A stretch of 64,000 bases of DNA from Pantoea phytobeneficialis (GCF_009728735.1 NZ_CP024636.1:2688659-2752658), one strand, 5' to 3'. Numbered from the stretch's first letter, positions 45,638-57,382 are shown. Notes: generated by a model from the letters alone, not told the origin. Numbers and translations: made by a program.

Positions 45638-48600
45638 ACCCGTCACGCCTGTTTATCCAGCGTCCGGTCGCTACCATCCTGTTGATGGTCGGCGTGCTGA
45701 TCTCTGGCATCTTCGCTTATAAGTTTCTTTCCACCTCGGCGCTGCCGCAGGTGGATTATCCCACCATCCAGGTGACCACCTTGTATCCCGGTGCCAGCCC
45801 GGATGTGATGGCTTCTTCCGTCACCTCGCCGCTGGAGCGCCAGCTCGGACAGATGGCGGGGCTGAGCCAGATGACCTCCACCAGCTCCGGCGGTTCGTCG
45901 ATCATTACCCTGAAGTTCAGCCTCGATCTGTCGCTGGACGTGGCCGAGCAGGAAGTGCAGGCGGCAATTAACGCTGCCAACAACCTGTTGCCGAGTGATT
46001 TGCCTAATCCGCCGACCTATAAAAAGGTCAACCCGGCAGACAGCGCGGTGATCACTCTGGCGGCAAGCTCCGATACGCTGCCGCTTACCCAGGTTCAGGA
46101 TCTGGTGAATACCCGCGTGGCACTGAAGCTGTCGCAGATCTCCGGCGTCGGTATGGTGACGCTGGCGGGCGGCCATCAACCGGCCATCCGCGTGCAGATG
46201 GATCCAAGAGCGCTGGCGGCGCACAACCTGACGCTGGAAGACGTCAACACCCTGATCAGTAACGGCAACGTTAACGGTTCGAAAGGGGGCTTCGACGGCA
46301 AATATCACTCCGTCACCATCGATGCTAACGACCAGCTTCGCACCGCCGAAGAGTACGGCAACCTGATTATCACCTACCAAAACGGTGCTGCGCTGCGCCT
46401 GAAGGATATCGCCCATATCGAACAAGGGCCGGAAAACAGCTTCCAGTCGGCCTGGGCCAACAACAGCCCGGCGATTGTGATCAGCGTGCAGCGTCAGCCT
46501 GGGGCGAATGTGATTCAGGTGGTGGATGCGATCAAAGCCAAATTGCCGACCTTGCAGGCCGCACTGCCGGATGGCGTGAAGATGAGCATCCTGTCGGATC
46601 GTACGCAAACCATTCGCGCTTCGATCAGCGACGTACAGTTTGAGTTGATGCTGTCGGTGGCGCTGGTGGTGATGGTGACCTTCCTGTTCCTGCGCAATAT
46701 CGCGGCGACGCTGATCCCCAGCGTGGCGGTGCCGCTGTCGTTGATTGGCACCTTTGGCGTGATGTATCTGGCCGACTTTAGCCTGAATAACCTGTCGCTG
46801 ATGGCGCTGACCATCGCCACCGGCTTCGTAATTGACGATGCCATCGTGGTGGTGGAAAACATCTCGCGGCGACTGGAGGAGGGCGAAACGCCAATGCAGG
46901 CGGCGTTGAAAGGATCACAGCAGATTGGTTTTACCATTATCTCGCTGACCTTCTCGCTGATTGCGGTGCTGATCCCGCTGCTGTTTATGGGCGATGTGGT
47001 GGGGCGTCTGTTCCGCGAATTTGCTATCACCCTTGCGGTATCGATTCTGGTGTCGATGATAGTGTCGCTGACGCTCACCCCAATGCTGTGTGCTTATTTG
47101 TTGCAGCATATCCCGCCGGAGAAACAATCGCGCTTCTCGCGCAAGGGCGGCGAGTTCTTTGACAAGCTGATTCGCGGTTACGACCGCATGCTGACCATCG
47201 TCCTTAACCACCAGAAGCTGACGTTGCTGGTGGCGCTGGCAACCTTCGCACTTACCGCGTTGCTGTACATCGCTATCCCGAAAGGCTTTTTCCCGACGCA
47301 AGATACTGGCCTGATTCAGGGTGTGACCATCGCGTCGCAAGATGTGTCCTTTAATGAGATGTCGAAACGTCAGCAGGCGCTGGCGCAGGTGATTCTGAAG
47401 AATCCTTCGGTGGAAAGCCTCTCCTCCACCATCGGCATCGACGGCACCAATACCAGCCTTAACAGCGGCAGCATTCAGATCAACCTCAAACCGTTTGGCG
47501 AGCGTGATGATAAAGCCGACGTGGTCATTAAGCAGCTGCAACAAGCCGCCGCGCAGGTGACGGGTATTCAGCTTTATCTGCAACCGGCGCAGGATCTGAC
47601 GGTCAACGACCAGGTCACACCGAATCAGTATCAGTTCACCCTCGACGATGCCGACAGCGAAAACCTGGTGAAATGGACGCCACAACTGGTTGCTGCGTTA
47701 CAGAAACGCCCGGAATTTAACGGCGTGGTGAGCAATTTGCAGGATCAGGGGCGCGTGGCGTACGTGGAGCTGAACCGCGACAAAGCTGCGCGCTATGGCA
47801 TTACCGCTGCCGATGTCGATACTGCGCTGTATAACAGCTTTGGTCAGCGTCTGGTTTCCACCATCTTTACCCAGGCGAACCAGTATCGCGTGGTGCTGGA
47901 GGTGGCGCCGCGTTTCCAGCAGTCGCCAGCCTCGTTCGACGATGTCTGGCTGCCCTCGACCACCAGCACCAGCGATAGCAGCTCCAGCAGCAGCACCACG
48001 ACATCATCGTCCAGCAGCACCACGAGCAGCTCGACCTCCAGCAGTTCTGATTCGAGCAGCAGCACCACCACCGGTATGGTGAAACTGACCTCGATCGCCA
48101 CCATTCATCAACGCACCGGTTCACTGATGCATATGCGTCTGAACCAGTTCCCGGCGGTGATGGTGTCGTTCAACCTCAACAGCGACTATTCGTTGGAGGA
48201 TGCGCAGAAAGCGATTGCCGACGTGACGCAACAACTGAATCTGCCTTCGAGCATCACCTTGCGTTATCAAGGTGAGACTTCCGCCTTCCAGAGCGCCACC
48301 AGTAACACGCTGTGGCTGATTCTGGCGGCGCTGATCACCATGTATGTGGTGCTGGGCATTCTGTACGAAAGCTTTATCCATCCGGTGACCATCCTCTCCA
48401 CGCTGCCATCGGCGGCGGTCGGAGCGCTGTTGACGCTGCTGCTGGCTGGCAGCGAGTTCAGCCTGATTGCGTTGATCGGGGTGATCCTGCTGATCGGTAT
48501 CGTGAAGAAGAACGCGATTATGATGATCGACTTTGCGCTGGAAGCGGAAAACAAACAGGGGATGAGTCCACGCGATGCTATTCATCAGGCGTGTTTATTG

Positions 48601-48846
48601 CGTTTCCGCCCGATTCTGATGACCACGATGGCGGCGCTGCTCGGTGCGTTGCCGCTGATGCTGGCCTCCGGCTCTGGCGCAGAACTGCGTCAGCCGCTCG
48701 GCCTGGTGATTGTCGGCGGATTGATCGTCAGCCAGGTGCTGACGCTGTTCTCCACCCCGGTGATCTACCTGTGGTTTGATGGTTGGGCGCAGCGCGGCAA
48801 GCGTTTCGTGCAACGCAAACAACAGCAGGCGCGAGGCGAGCAATGA
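45634..48846 (+). CDS. mdtB: RND permease MdtB/MuxB type with Ser/Thr-rich insert
   Basis: This 1070-residue permease begins [18 protein letters not shown] and has the MdtB pattern [21 protein letters not shown]... and proton-relay Asp pair in [12 protein letters not shown]. MdtB and MdtC work together as a B2C heterotrimer. Residues 775-813 form a tract of 37 Ser/Thr and 2 Asp with no counterpart in E. coli MdtB (1040 residues), which explains most of the extra length. The tract lies in the second periplasmic loop just before [15 protein letters not shown]. The frame is open across it and codons are mixed (AGC, TCC, TCG, ACC), so it is a real coding tract. Confidence 0.9.
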   Translation: MNPSRLFIQRPVATILLMVGVLISGIFAYKFLSTSALPQVDYPTIQVTTLYPGASPDVMASSVTSPLERQLGQMAGLSQMTSTSSGGSSIITLKFSLDLSLDVAEQEVQAAINAANNLLPSDLPNPPTYKKVNPADSAVITLAASSDTLPLTQVQDLVNTRVALKLSQISGVGMVTLAGGHQPAIRVQMDPRALAAHNLTLEDVNTLISNGNVNGSKGGFDGKYHSVTIDANDQLRTAEEYGNLIITYQNGAALRLKDIAHIEQGPENSFQSAWANNSPAIVISVQRQPGANVIQVVDAIKAKLPTLQAALPDGVKMSILSDRTQTIRASISDVQFELMLSVALVVMVTFLFLRNIAATLIPSVAVPLSLIGTFGVMYLADFSLNNLSLMALTIATGFVIDDAIVVVENISRRLEEGETPMQAALKGSQQIGFTIISLTFSLIAVLIPLLFMGDVVGRLFREFAITLAVSILVSMIVSLTLTPMLCAYLLQHIPPEKQSRFSRKGGEFFDKLIRGYDRMLTIVLNHQKLTLLVALATFALTALLYIAIPKGFFPTQDTGLIQGVTIASQDVSFNEMSKRQQALAQVILKNPSVESLSSTIGIDGTNTSLNSGSIQINLKPFGERDDKADVVIKQLQQAAAQVTGIQLYLQPAQDLTVNDQVTPNQYQFTLDDADSENLVKWTPQLVAALQKRPEFNGVVSNLQDQGRVAYVELNRDKAARYGITAADVDTALYNSFGQRLVSTIFTQANQYRVVLEVAPRFQQSPASFDDVWLPSTTSTSDSSSSSSTTTSSSSSTTSSSTSSSSDSSSSTTTGMVKLTSIATIHQRTGSLMHMRLNQFPAVMVSFNLNSDYSLEDAQKAIADVTQQLNLPSSITLRYQGETSAFQSATSNTLWLILAALITMYVVLGILYESFIHPVTILSTLPSAAVGALLTLLLAGSEFSLIALIGVILLIGIVKKNAIMMIDFALEAENKQGMSPRDAIHQACLLRFRPILMTTMAALLGALPLMLASGSGAELRQPLGLVIVGGLIVSQVLTLFSTPVIYLWFDGWAQRGKRFVQRKQQQARGEQ
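47956..48072 (+). repeat. Low-complexity Ser/Thr codon tract inside mdtB
   Basis: A run of AGC/ACC/TCC/TCG-type codons encodes 39 residues, all Ser or Thr except two Asp. The imperfect trinucleotide pattern (agc/acc units) suggests growth by replication slippage followed by point change. Confidence 0.9.
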
Positions 48847-51800
48847 ATTTGACGCGGCTGTTTATCTTCCGCCCGGTTACCACCTTACTGCTGACGCTGT
48901 CGATCATGCTGCTCGGCCTGCTGGGCTACCGGTTGTTGCCGGTAGCGCCGCTGCCGCAGGTGGATTTCCCGACCATTATGGTCAGCGCCAGTCTGTCTGG
49001 TGCCAGCCCGGAAACCATGGCCGCCACGGTGGCGACACCGCTGGAGCGCTCGCTCGGCCAAATCGCCGGTATCACCGAGATGACCTCCAGCAGCTCGCAG
49101 GGTTCCAGTACCATTATTTTGCAGTTTGAACTGGACCGCGATATCAACGGCGCAGCGCGTGATGTGCAGGCGGCGATTAACGCGGCACGCAGTTTGCTGC
49201 CCAGTTCAATGGAATCGCTACCGACCTATCGCAAAGCCAACCCGTCGGATGCGCCGATTGTGATGCTGGCGCTGGTATCGGCGACCCGTACCCCAGGTGA
49301 ACTCTACGATCTGGCGGAGAGCAAGATTGAGCAGGCGGTAAGCCAGGTGCAAGGGGTGGGTGAAGTGTCGCTGATGGGCAGTGCGCTGCCTGCGGTGCGT
49401 ATCGACCTGCAACCGCAGAAACTGACGCAGTACGGAATCTCGCTGGACACGGTGCGTACCGCCATTGCCGACAGCACCACCAACTTACCGAAAGGCATCC
49501 TGCAAGGTGACAGCCAATCCTGGGTGGTGGACAGCAACGGCCAACTGGATAAAGCGGCGCAGTACCGCAATCTGATCATCACCTATAAAGACGGCAAAGC
49601 GGTACGCCTGCATGATGTCGCCACCGTCTATGACTCGATAGAAGACAAGTACCAGGCCGGTTTCCTTAACGCTACCCCGTCGGTGATGGTGGGGATTAAG
49701 CGCCAGGCGGGGGCTAACATGCTCGATACCATCGACGCCATCAAAGCCCAGTTGCCGGAGCTGGAAAAAGATCTGCCCGCCGATACCCAGTTGAAGGTGG
49801 TGGTAGACCGTTCGCCGACGGTGCGCGAATCTCTGTACGACACCGAAGAGACGCTGTTGATTGCCGTGATGCTGGTGATTGCGGTGGTGTTTATCTTCCT
49901 GCGTAACGTGCAGGCGGTAGTAATCCCGGCGCTGGCGCTGCCGGTGTCGCTGATTGGCACCTGTGCGGTGATGTATTTACTTGGCTATAGCCTCGATAAC
50001 CTGTCACTGATGGCGCTGATCATCTCCACCGGTTTTGTGGTTGATGATGCGATTGTGGTGCTGGAAAATATCACCCGCCATATCGAAGAAGGGCTTAGCC
50101 CGCTGCGTGCCGCCTTACGGGGTGCGCAGGAGGTGAGTTTCACCGTGCTGTCGATGACCATGTCGTTGATTGCGGTGTTTATTCCTATCTTGTTGATGGG
50201 CAGCATTGTCGGGCGTCTGTTCCGTGAGTTTGCGGTAACACTGACCATCTCGCTGCTGATCTCGATGTTTGTCTCGCTCAGCCTGACGCCGATGTTGTGC
50301 GCGCGCCTGCTGAAGGCCAAACCGAAAGTCACCCAACGCCCGCACCCGGTGTATCAGTTCATTGAAAACCAGCTCAATGCGCTGCTGGCCGCCTACTCGC
50401 GCGGTCTGGCGTGGGTGATGACACACCAGAAAATCACCATGTTTAGCCTGGTGCTGACCGTGTTGCTCAACCTGTTCCTCTATTCGGTGGTACAGAAGGG
50501 CTTCTTCCCCAACCAGGATACCGGCCTGCTGATGGGCGCGTTGCGCGCCGACCAGAACATCTCGTTCCAGGCAATGAAGCCGAAGATGCTGGAGTTCACC
50601 AAAATCATCCAGTCCGACCCGGCGGTGGAGAGCGTGATGTCATCAATGGGGAGCGGCATGTTTGGTTCGCGTAACAGCGCCAACTTCTTTGTGCGTCTGA
50701 AGGATTTTGATCAGCGCAGCGCGACCGCGACCGAAGTGGCTAACCGCCTGAGCATGAAAACCAGCCATATTGCCGGTGGGCAGATGTTCCTGATGGCGGC
50801 GCAGGATCTGCATATTGGTGGCCGTAGCGCCAACGCCACCTATCAATACAGCTTACAAGCCGACGATCTTGACCTGCTGCGTACCTGGACACCCAAAGTG
50901 CAGGCGGCGCTGGCAGCGATCCCGCAGCTAAACAGCGTCGATTCCGACTCGCAAACCGGCGGTCAGGAAGTGGTGATCAACATCGATCGCGATCGGGCGA
51001 AGATGCTGGGCGTTAACGTGCAGATGATCGACACCATGCTGAATAACTCCTTCAGCCAGCGACAAATTGCCACGCTGTACCACACGCTCAACCAATACCA
51101 TGTGGTGATGTCGTTGCAGGATAGCTACACCCGTGACCCGGACATTTTGCAACAGTTGTTTGTGGTGAATGACAGCGGCGATCGCGTGCCGCTTTCGGCA
51201 TTCGCCACCTTTAAGGGCGGCAACGCGCCGTTGTCGGTGGCGCATCAGGGCCAGTCAGCGACCAGCACCATTGCCTTTAACCTGAATGACGGCGTGTCGC
51301 TGGAACAGGCGCAGGCGCTGATTAAGCAGGCGATGGCGAAACTGGGCCTGCCTTCGACGATTCAGGCGGGCTTTGCCGGGACGGCGGCGGCCTTTGCCCA
51401 ACTGACGGCCACCATGCCGTGGTTGATTCTGGCAGCGCTGGCGGCGGTGTATATCGTGCTGGGCGTGTTGTATGAAAGCTATATCCACCCGATCACCATC
51501 CTGTCGACGCTGCCCTCGGCAGGGGTGGGGGCGCTGTTGCTGCTGTTGCTGACCAATACGCAACTGACGGTGATTGCGCTCATTGGCATCATCTTGTTGA
51601 TCGGTATCGTGAAAAAGAACGCCATTATGATGATCGACTTCGCCATCGATGCGGAGCGCCGCCTTGGCCTGACGCCACAACAGGCGATTACGCAGGCCTG
51701 TCTGATGCGCTTCCGTCCAATCATGATGACCACGCTAGCGGCGTTCTTTGGTGCCTTGCCACTGGCGCTGGGCAGCGGTGGTGACGCCGATCTGCGTAGC

Positions 51801-51944
51801 CCGCTTGGTATGGCGATTGCCGGTGGTCTGGCGCTCAGCCAACTTCTTACCCTGTTTACCACGCCGGTTGTTTATCTCTGGCTCGATAGTCTGAGCCGCG
51901 CCACGAAACGTCAGTGGCGGCGGTTGCGTCATGCGGAATCCTGA
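48843..51944 (+). CDS. mdtC: RND permease MdtC/MuxC type
   Basis: The 1033-residue permease begins [18 protein letters not shown] and follows MdtC with [30 protein letters not shown], the Asp pair in [13 protein letters not shown], and [16 protein letters not shown] near the C-terminus. It partners MdtB in one pump. ATG 48843 overlaps the mdtB stop by 4 bp (the ORF extends upstream into mdtB without support). The outer-membrane factor follows after 3 bp. Confidence 0.92.
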   Translation: MNLTRLFIFRPVTTLLLTLSIMLLGLLGYRLLPVAPLPQVDFPTIMVSASLSGASPETMAATVATPLERSLGQIAGITEMTSSSSQGSSTIILQFELDRDINGAARDVQAAINAARSLLPSSMESLPTYRKANPSDAPIVMLALVSATRTPGELYDLAESKIEQAVSQVQGVGEVSLMGSALPAVRIDLQPQKLTQYGISLDTVRTAIADSTTNLPKGILQGDSQSWVVDSNGQLDKAAQYRNLIITYKDGKAVRLHDVATVYDSIEDKYQAGFLNATPSVMVGIKRQAGANMLDTIDAIKAQLPELEKDLPADTQLKVVVDRSPTVRESLYDTEETLLIAVMLVIAVVFIFLRNVQAVVIPALALPVSLIGTCAVMYLLGYSLDNLSLMALIISTGFVVDDAIVVLENITRHIEEGLSPLRAALRGAQEVSFTVLSMTMSLIAVFIPILLMGSIVGRLFREFAVTLTISLLISMFVSLSLTPMLCARLLKAKPKVTQRPHPVYQFIENQLNALLAAYSRGLAWVMTHQKITMFSLVLTVLLNLFLYSVVQKGFFPNQDTGLLMGALRADQNISFQAMKPKMLEFTKIIQSDPAVESVMSSMGSGMFGSRNSANFFVRLKDFDQRSATATEVANRLSMKTSHIAGGQMFLMAAQDLHIGGRSANATYQYSLQADDLDLLRTWTPKVQAALAAIPQLNSVDSDSQTGGQEVVINIDRDRAKMLGVNVQMIDTMLNNSFSQRQIATLYHTLNQYHVVMSLQDSYTRDPDILQQLFVVNDSGDRVPLSAFATFKGGNAPLSVAHQGQSATSTIAFNLNDGVSLEQAQALIKQAMAKLGLPSTIQAGFAGTAAAFAQLTATMPWLILAALAAVYIVLGVLYESYIHPITILSTLPSAGVGALLLLLLTNTQLTVIALIGIILLIGIVKKNAIMMIDFAIDAERRLGLTPQQAITQACLMRFRPIMMTTLAAFFGALPLALGSGGDADLRSPLGMAIAGGLALSQLLTLFTTPVVYLWLDSLSRATKRQWRRLRHAES

Positions 51945-51947
51945 TCC

Positions 51948-53354
51948 ATGAAAATGTCGTTATCTGTTACCCCGATCGTTATGGCGCTGTTGCTGGCAGG
52001 CTGTACCGTTGGCCCTGATTATCAGCGTCCGACGATGGCGATGCCGACCCATTTTAAAGAGGCCAAAGGCTGGACTCAGGCCATGCCGCAGGATGATAAG
52101 AGCAAAGGTGAATGGTGGTCGGTCTACCACGATGCCACGCTCGACAGCTTGCTGCGTCAGGTCAGCATCTCCAACCAGAACGTTGCCAACTATGCGGCGC
52201 AATATCGTGAAGCCCAGGCACTGGCGGGGCAGTCACGCGCCGAGTTGTTCCCATCGGTCAGCTATGACGCCAGCAGCACCCGCAGTGGCAGCCGTGCCAG
52301 TACCACCGGGCAGCGCAGCGTCAGCAACAGCCATCAGGCTGAGCTGAGCGCCAGTTGGGAACTGGATCTGTGGGGCAAACTGCGCCGCACGCTGGAAGAG
52401 AACAAAGCCAGCGCTCAGGCGAGTGCGGCGGAACTGGCGAATATCACCCTCAGCGCCCAGTCCGAACTGGCGCAGGACTATTTCCAGTTGCGCATCATGG
52501 ACGAAAAGATCGCCCTGTATCAGCGCAGTGTTGATGCCTATCAGCGTTACCTGACGGTGATTCAGAACAAATATCAGGCAGGCAGCGAATCACGCGCCAC
52601 CCTGGCGCAGGCTCAGATGCAACTGGAGAGCGCCCGTGCCTCGGCGCAGGATTACCAGTGGCAGCGCGCCCAACTGGAGCACGCCATTGCGTTGCTGATT
52701 GGCCGTGCCCCGGCGGATTTCTCACTGCCGGTGGCGAAGCTGGAAGCGACCTTACCGGAGATCCCCAACAGCATTCCGTCGCAGTTGTTGCAACGCCGCC
52801 CTGATATCGCCTATGCCGAACGTAACGTCGCGGCAGCCAATGCGGCGGTGGGGGTAGCGATTGCCGGTTACTACCCGGATCTGACCCTGAGCGCCAGTGG
52901 CGGCGTCAGTTCATCAACCTTCAGTAATCTGTTCTCGCTGCCGAACCGTGTCTGGTCGCTTGGCCCGGAACTGAGCGGCACGCTGCTGGACTTTGGTGCC
53001 ACCTCGGCGAAAGTGGAACAGGCGAGGGCTTCTTACGACGCCAGTGTCGCCAGCTATCGCCAGGCGGTGCTGGAAGGGATGCAGGAAGTGGAGGATTACC
53101 TGGTGGAGCTGAACACGCTGAAAGGCGAACTGGTTTCACTGCAACTGTCTACTGCTGCTGCGCAGGAATCGGCACGCGTGACGCGGAATCAGTATGAGGC
53201 GGGGATGATCGATTATCTCGACGTTGCCACCACTGAAAACAGCAGCCTGAGTGAGCAGCAGACCCTGCTGTCAACGCAAAGCACCCAATGGGTGACCAGC
53301 GTAGAGTTGATAGCCGCGCTGGGTGGGGGTTGGCAGGCGGATAAATCGCAATAA
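51948..53354 (+). CDS. RND outer-membrane factor lipoprotein (OpmB/NodT family)
   Basis: The 468-residue precursor has a lipobox LLAGC (Cys19) followed by VGPDYQRPTMAMP, the common start of NodT-type channels, and two OEP repeats (QVSISNQNVANYAAQYREAQALAG... and LLQRRPDIAYAERNVAAANAAVGVAIAGYYPDL). It ends the MdtABC-type operon, again making it TolC-independent. It is not recently duplicated from the 42841 gene; the two differ clearly. Confidence 0.92.
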   Translation: MKMSLSVTPIVMALLLAGCTVGPDYQRPTMAMPTHFKEAKGWTQAMPQDDKSKGEWWSVYHDATLDSLLRQVSISNQNVANYAAQYREAQALAGQSRAELFPSVSYDASSTRSGSRASTTGQRSVSNSHQAELSASWELDLWGKLRRTLEENKASAQASAAELANITLSAQSELAQDYFQLRIMDEKIALYQRSVDAYQRYLTVIQNKYQAGSESRATLAQAQMQLESARASAQDYQWQRAQLEHAIALLIGRAPADFSLPVAKLEATLPEIPNSIPSQLLQRRPDIAYAERNVAAANAAVGVAIAGYYPDLTLSASGGVSSSTFSNLFSLPNRVWSLGPELSGTLLDFGATSAKVEQARASYDASVASYRQAVLEGMQEVEDYLVELNTLKGELVSLQLSTAAAQESARVTRNQYEAGMIDYLDVATTENSSLSEQQTLLSTQSTQWVTSVELIAALGGGWQADKSQ

Positions 53355-53477
53355 CGGCTGGTGCGGGTTTCGTTCGCCATAGGCTGATGTAGTTGCAGCT
53401 CGCCGGTGCGGCGACCGAGCAAAGGGTGACTGGCCGCACCCTTTGCACTCCCCGGCCCTGCGCCAGCCTCTTTTTTT

Positions 53478-53540
53478 GCGCGATAAATCGCGCCGCTACG
53501 GGTAACGTGCTGCCATTTGTAGCGGCGCGATTTATCGCGC
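53478..53540. repeat. Dispersed palindromic repeat, copy 7 (two units, outward)
   Basis: GCGCGATAAATCGCGCC-type unit (53478-53499) and inverse GTAGCGGCGCGAT unit (53519-53540), separated by 19 bp, in the orientation opposite to copies 1, 2 and 5. Confidence 0.8.
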
Positions 53541-53858
53541 AATTAAGAGAGCACCTGGCTTTCAGGCGATGGGGTGGGCGGCATCCGCAGCGCCGAGCGC
53601 AGAGGGAAGGCCAGGACGAGCCGCATGGATGCGGCGAGAGAGCGGAATGAGCCAGGGATGGCGAATCCGCGCGTGCCGTATGGCCTGAGTGATAAGCGAG
53701 GGCACAGCGCTATGCGCTGCGCGAGGACGGCGCAAGGCGCGGATTGCAAAGGTCCGCGCCCTCGGACCTTTGCCCGTCCGCCTGCACGTTGCGGCTGAAA
53801 CTGCCTAATGCCTGGCGGGCGGAACCCTCTCAGTGCCAAACCGCTGCCTGACACGTAA

Positions 53859-53901
53859 CACGATTTATCGTGCAGCCCCGCGCGATAAATCGCGCCGCTA
53901 C
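53859..53901. repeat. Dispersed palindromic repeat, copy 8
   Basis: A decayed unit (CACGATTTATCGTG) followed by an intact GCGCGATAAATCGCGCC-type unit ending GCTAC, about 60 bp upstream of aas. Confidence 0.75.
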
Positions 53902-53964
53902 TTGTCGAAAATCCCTGAATCCTGCATCGTAGGGGCCATTTTTAACGACTGCTAAGGAGCTGGC

Positions 53965-56115
53965 ATGTTATTCACCTGTCTGCGTTTCCTCTGCCGCCTG
54001 TTATGGCGCGTCGAGCTGCGCGGTGATCTGACGGTACTGAACAAACCCAAGGTGTTAATCACCCCTAACCACATGTCATTTCTCGATGGCGTGCTGGTGG
54101 CACTTTTTCTGCCGATCAAACCGGTGTTCGCCGTCTATTCATCGATCAGCGATCAATGGTTTATGCGTATCCTCAAGCCGCTCATCGACTTCGTGCCGCT
54201 TGACCCCACCAAACCGATGTCGATTAAACATCTGGTGCGTCTGATCAACGAAGGCCGCCCGGTGGTGATATTTCCGGAAGGGCGTATTACCGTCACCGCT
54301 TCGCTGATGAAAATCTACAGTGGCGCTGGCTTTGTGGCAGCGAAATCGGGTGCCACCGTGGTGCCAATGCGCATCGAAGGCGCAGAATATACCCCGTTTG
54401 GTCGCCTTGCCGGCGTATTTAAGCGCCGTCTGTTTCCGCGTATTACCCTGAGTGTGTTACCTGCGACGGTTATCCCGATGCCGGAAGCCAAACGCGCGCG
54501 TGAGCGGCGTATCCTGGCTGGCGAGCATTTACATCATGTGATGATGGAAGCGCGTATGGCGGTGCGGCCACGGGAAACGCTGTTTGAGGCATTCCTCAAT
54601 GCGCGTACCCGCTACGGTCTGTTTAAGCCGTGCATCGAGGACATCAACTTCAAAACCGACAGCTACACCGGATTGCTGAAAAAAGCGCTCGGCGTGGGCC
54701 GTATCCTCGAGCGCTACAGTCGTCAGGGCGAATATGTCGGCCTGCTGCTGCCGAATGCCACCGTGACCGCTGCGGCCATTCTGGGGGCTTCGCTGCGTGG
54801 ACGCATCCCGGCCATGCTCAATTACACCGCCGGGGTTAACGGGATGCGCGCAGCGTTGACCGCCTCACAGGTGAAAACGGTCTTCACCTCGCGTCAGTTC
54901 CTTGATAAAGGCAACCTGTGGCATCTGCCCGAAGGTTTGACGGACGTGCAGTGGATCTTCCTCGAAGATCTGCGATCGACCGTCACCACCAAAGATAAAC
55001 TGTGGATCCTCAGCCATCTGCTGATGCCACGTCGTGCGCTGGTGGCGCAAAAGCCTGAAGAGGCCGCGATGGTGCTGTTTACCTCCGGCTCGGAAGGCAA
55101 TCCCAAAGGAGTGGTGCATTCGCATAAAAGCCTGCTGGCGAATGTTGAGCAGATTCGCACCGTTGCCGATTTCACCCCGCGTGACCGTTTTATGTCAGCG
55201 TTGCCACTGTTCCACGCCTTTGGTCTGACCGTGGGGCTTTTCACGCCGCTGCTGACCGGTGCGCAGGTGTTCCTTTACCCCAGCCCGCTGCATTATCGCG
55301 TGGTGCCGGAGCTGGTATATGACCGCAACTGTACCGTGCTGTTCGGCACCTCCACCTTCCTCGGCAACTATGCACGCTTTGCCAGCCCGTACGATTTTGC
55401 CCGTCTGCGCTACGTAGTGGCGGGGGCGGAAAAATTGCAGGAAGGCACACGTCAGATTTATATGGAGAAATACGGCATCCGTATTCTCGAAGGCTATGGT
55501 GTGACCGAGTGCGCACCGGTGGTGGCGATTAACGTGCCGATGGCGGCAAAATCGCACACTGTAGGCCGAATTCTGCCGGGGATGGACTCGCGTCTGATTT
55601 CGGTGCCGGGTATTGAGCAGGGCGGTCGCCTGCAACTGCGTGGGCCAAACGTGATGAACGGTTATCTGCGCGTGGAAAATCCCGGTGTGCTGGAGCCGCC
55701 AGTAGCCGATAACGGTGAAGGTGAGATGGAGCCGGGTTGGTATGATACCGGCGACATCGTCAGCTTTGATGAGGGAGGGTTCTGCCAGATTCAGGGCCGC
55801 GCCAAACGCTTCGCGAAAATTGCCGGAGAGATGGTTTCGCTGGAAATTGTCGAGCAGATTGCGTTGAAAGCCTCACCAGAAAAACAACATGCCGCATCGT
55901 TGCGACCCGATGGCAACCGTGGAGAGGCGCTGGTGCTGTTCACCACTGACAGCGAGCTGGATCGCGAGATGCTCAAACATGCGGCCCGTGAGTTGGGGGC
56001 GCCAGAACTGGCGTTGCCGCGTGATATCCGTGTGCTGAAACCTTTGCCGATACTCGGCAGCGGTAAACCTGACTATGTCAGCCTGAAAAAACTGGCCGAA
56101 GAGGAGCAGGCATGA
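53965..56115 (+). CDS. aas: Acyl-ACP synthetase / 2-acylglycerophosphoethanolamine acyltransferase
   Basis: Aas re-acylates lysophosphatidylethanolamine at the inner membrane. The 716-residue protein (E. coli 719) is a fusion: an N-terminal PlsC-type acyltransferase with the H-x4-D motif NHMSFLDG (His36, Asp41) and FPEGRITVT, and a C-terminal AMP-forming acyl-ACP synthetase with [12 protein letters not shown] and [19 protein letters not shown] precedes ATG 53965. It overlaps lplT by 4 bp; the two work as a lysophospholipid flip-and-repair pair. Confidence 0.96.
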   Translation: MLFTCLRFLCRLLWRVELRGDLTVLNKPKVLITPNHMSFLDGVLVALFLPIKPVFAVYSSISDQWFMRILKPLIDFVPLDPTKPMSIKHLVRLINEGRPVVIFPEGRITVTASLMKIYSGAGFVAAKSGATVVPMRIEGAEYTPFGRLAGVFKRRLFPRITLSVLPATVIPMPEAKRARERRILAGEHLHHVMMEARMAVRPRETLFEAFLNARTRYGLFKPCIEDINFKTDSYTGLLKKALGVGRILERYSRQGEYVGLLLPNATVTAAAILGASLRGRIPAMLNYTAGVNGMRAALTASQVKTVFTSRQFLDKGNLWHLPEGLTDVQWIFLEDLRSTVTTKDKLWILSHLLMPRRALVAQKPEEAAMVLFTSGSEGNPKGVVHSHKSLLANVEQIRTVADFTPRDRFMSALPLFHAFGLTVGLFTPLLTGAQVFLYPSPLHYRVVPELVYDRNCTVLFGTSTFLGNYARFASPYDFARLRYVVAGAEKLQEGTRQIYMEKYGIRILEGYGVTECAPVVAINVPMAAKSHTVGRILPGMDSRLISVPGIEQGGRLQLRGPNVMNGYLRVENPGVLEPPVADNGEGEMEPGWYDTGDIVSFDEGGFCQIQGRAKRFAKIAGEMVSLEIVEQIALKASPEKQHAASLRPDGNRGEALVLFTTDSELDREMLKHAARELGAPELALPRDIRVLKPLPILGSGKPDYVSLKKLAEEEQA

Positions 56116-57302
56116 GCCAGGCGGTAAATCCGGATACGCCGCTGTTGTCGCGTGGCATGATGGCGGTGATTGTGGCGCAGTTTCTCTCGGCGTTTGGCGA
56201 TAATGCGTTGTTATTTGCCACCCTCGCGGTGCTGAAAAACCAGTTCTATCCCGACTGGAGTCAGCCGATTCTGCAAATGTTGTTTGTAGCCACTTACATT
56301 CTGCTCGCGCCTTTTGTTGGGCAGATGGCCGACAGCTTCGCCAAAGGTCGTGTGATGATGTTTGCTAACAGCCTGAAGCTGTTAGGGGCGTTGATTATCT
56401 GTTTTGGTTTCAATCCGTTCCTTGGATACACCCTGGTAGGGGTGGGCGCGGCGGCCTATTCTCCGGCCAAATATGGCATTCTGGGTGAAATCACGCAGGG
56501 TGATAAGTTGGTCAAAGCCAACGGACTGATGGAGGGCTCGACCATTGCGGCGATCCTGCTGGGGTCGGTTGCGGGTGGCATTCTGGCGGACTGGCATCTG
56601 CTGGCAGCGCTGGCGGTGTGTGCACTTACTTACGGCCTGGCGGTCGTCGCAAACCTGTTTATCCCGCGTTTGCTGGCAGCACGTCCCGGCCAGAGCTGGC
56701 ACTTTGGCATGATGCTGCGCAATTTTACTCAGGCAACGTTGTTGCTGTGGCGTAATGGCGAAACCCGTTTTTCATTGATGGGTACCAGCCTGTTCTGGGG
56801 CGCAGGGGTAACACTGCGTTTTCTGCTGGTGCTGTGGGTGCCCGTGGCGCTGGGTATCAGCGATAACAAAACCCCGACCACGCTGAATGCGATGGTGGCG
56901 ATAGGTATCGTGATTGGCGCGGCTGCGGCAGCAAAGCTGGTGACGCTGCAAACCGTACGCCGCTGCATGCCTGCCGGGGTGCTGATTGGCGTGATGGTGG
57001 TGGTGTTTTCCTTGCAGCACAGCTTGTTGCATGCGTACCTGATTCTGATGCTGATTGGTGCGCTGGGCGGGTTCTTCGTGGTGCCGCTCAACGCGCTGTT
57101 GCAGGAGCGCGGTAAAGCCACTGTCGGGGCGGGCAATGCAATTGCCGTGCAGAACCTCGGTGAAAACACCGCGATGTTGCTGATGCTGGGGCTGTATACG
57201 CTGGCGATTAAGCTGGGGGCACCGGCAGTGGCGACCGGGGTTGGTTTCGGCGCGATATTCGCTGTGGCTATCGCAGTTTTATGGTGGAAAGGGCGGCGCT
57301 AG
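56112..57302 (+). CDS. lplT: Lysophospholipid transporter LplT
   Basis: This 396-residue major-facilitator protein flips lysophospholipids to the cytoplasmic leaflet for Aas. It begins [35 protein letters not shown], matching E. coli LplT, and has about twelve membrane segments. It is translationally coupled to aas (ATGA overlap). A repeat unit follows the stop. Confidence 0.95.
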   Translation: MSQAVNPDTPLLSRGMMAVIVAQFLSAFGDNALLFATLAVLKNQFYPDWSQPILQMLFVATYILLAPFVGQMADSFAKGRVMMFANSLKLLGALIICFGFNPFLGYTLVGVGAAAYSPAKYGILGEITQGDKLVKANGLMEGSTIAAILLGSVAGGILADWHLLAALAVCALTYGLAVVANLFIPRLLAARPGQSWHFGMMLRNFTQATLLLWRNGETRFSLMGTSLFWGAGVTLRFLLVLWVPVALGISDNKTPTTLNAMVAIGIVIGAAAAAKLVTLQTVRRCMPAGVLIGVMVVVFSLQHSLLHAYLILMLIGALGGFFVVPLNALLQERGKATVGAGNAIAVQNLGENTAMLLMLGLYTLAIKLGAPAVATGVGFGAIFAVAIAVLWWKGRR

Positions 57303-57319
57303 CAGCGATGGGTTCGAAC

Positions 57320-57347
57320 GTAGCTGCGCGATAAATCGCGCCGCTAC
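57320..57347. repeat. Dispersed palindromic repeat, copy 9 (single compact unit)
   Basis: A 28-bp unit like copies 3 and 4 with one change in the left arm (GTAGCTGCGCGAT), between the convergent lplT and tas genes. Confidence 0.85.
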
Positions 57348-57382
57348 GGATGATGGTACGCTTGGGATGTTGAGTGTGCGTA

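Larger units (their letters stand above)
53355..53964. other. 610-bp structured intergenic region without a gene
   Basis: No convincing ORF is present; open frames here are by-products of GC-rich palindromes. The region holds a series of stable inverted repeats: GCAAAGGGTG/CACCCTTTGC (53419-53446), GCCGCAT/ATGCGGC (53620-53635), CAGCGC/GCGCTG (53705-53719), GCAAAGGTCCG/CGGACCTTTGC (53746-53773), plus four units of the dispersed repeat. The first stem, after the outer-membrane factor gene, may serve as its terminator. The rest has no assigned function. Confidence 0.6.

Noticed and set aside
47844..48124. Minus-strand open frames opposite the Ser/Thr tract of mdtB
   Set aside because: They are shadows of the low-complexity tract (poly-Glu/Leu/Val or Cys/Trp-rich translations) without start signals.
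53393..53854. Open frames on both strands (53393-53650 +, 53574-53798 +, 53543-53854 -)
   Set aside because: They run through palindromic repeats, lack ribosome-binding sites and resemble no protein family I know; they look like GC-rich by-products.
5977..57347. CRISPR array made of the recurring palindrome
   Set aside because: Units are scattered kilobases apart as singles or pairs, with no regular spacers and no cas genes.
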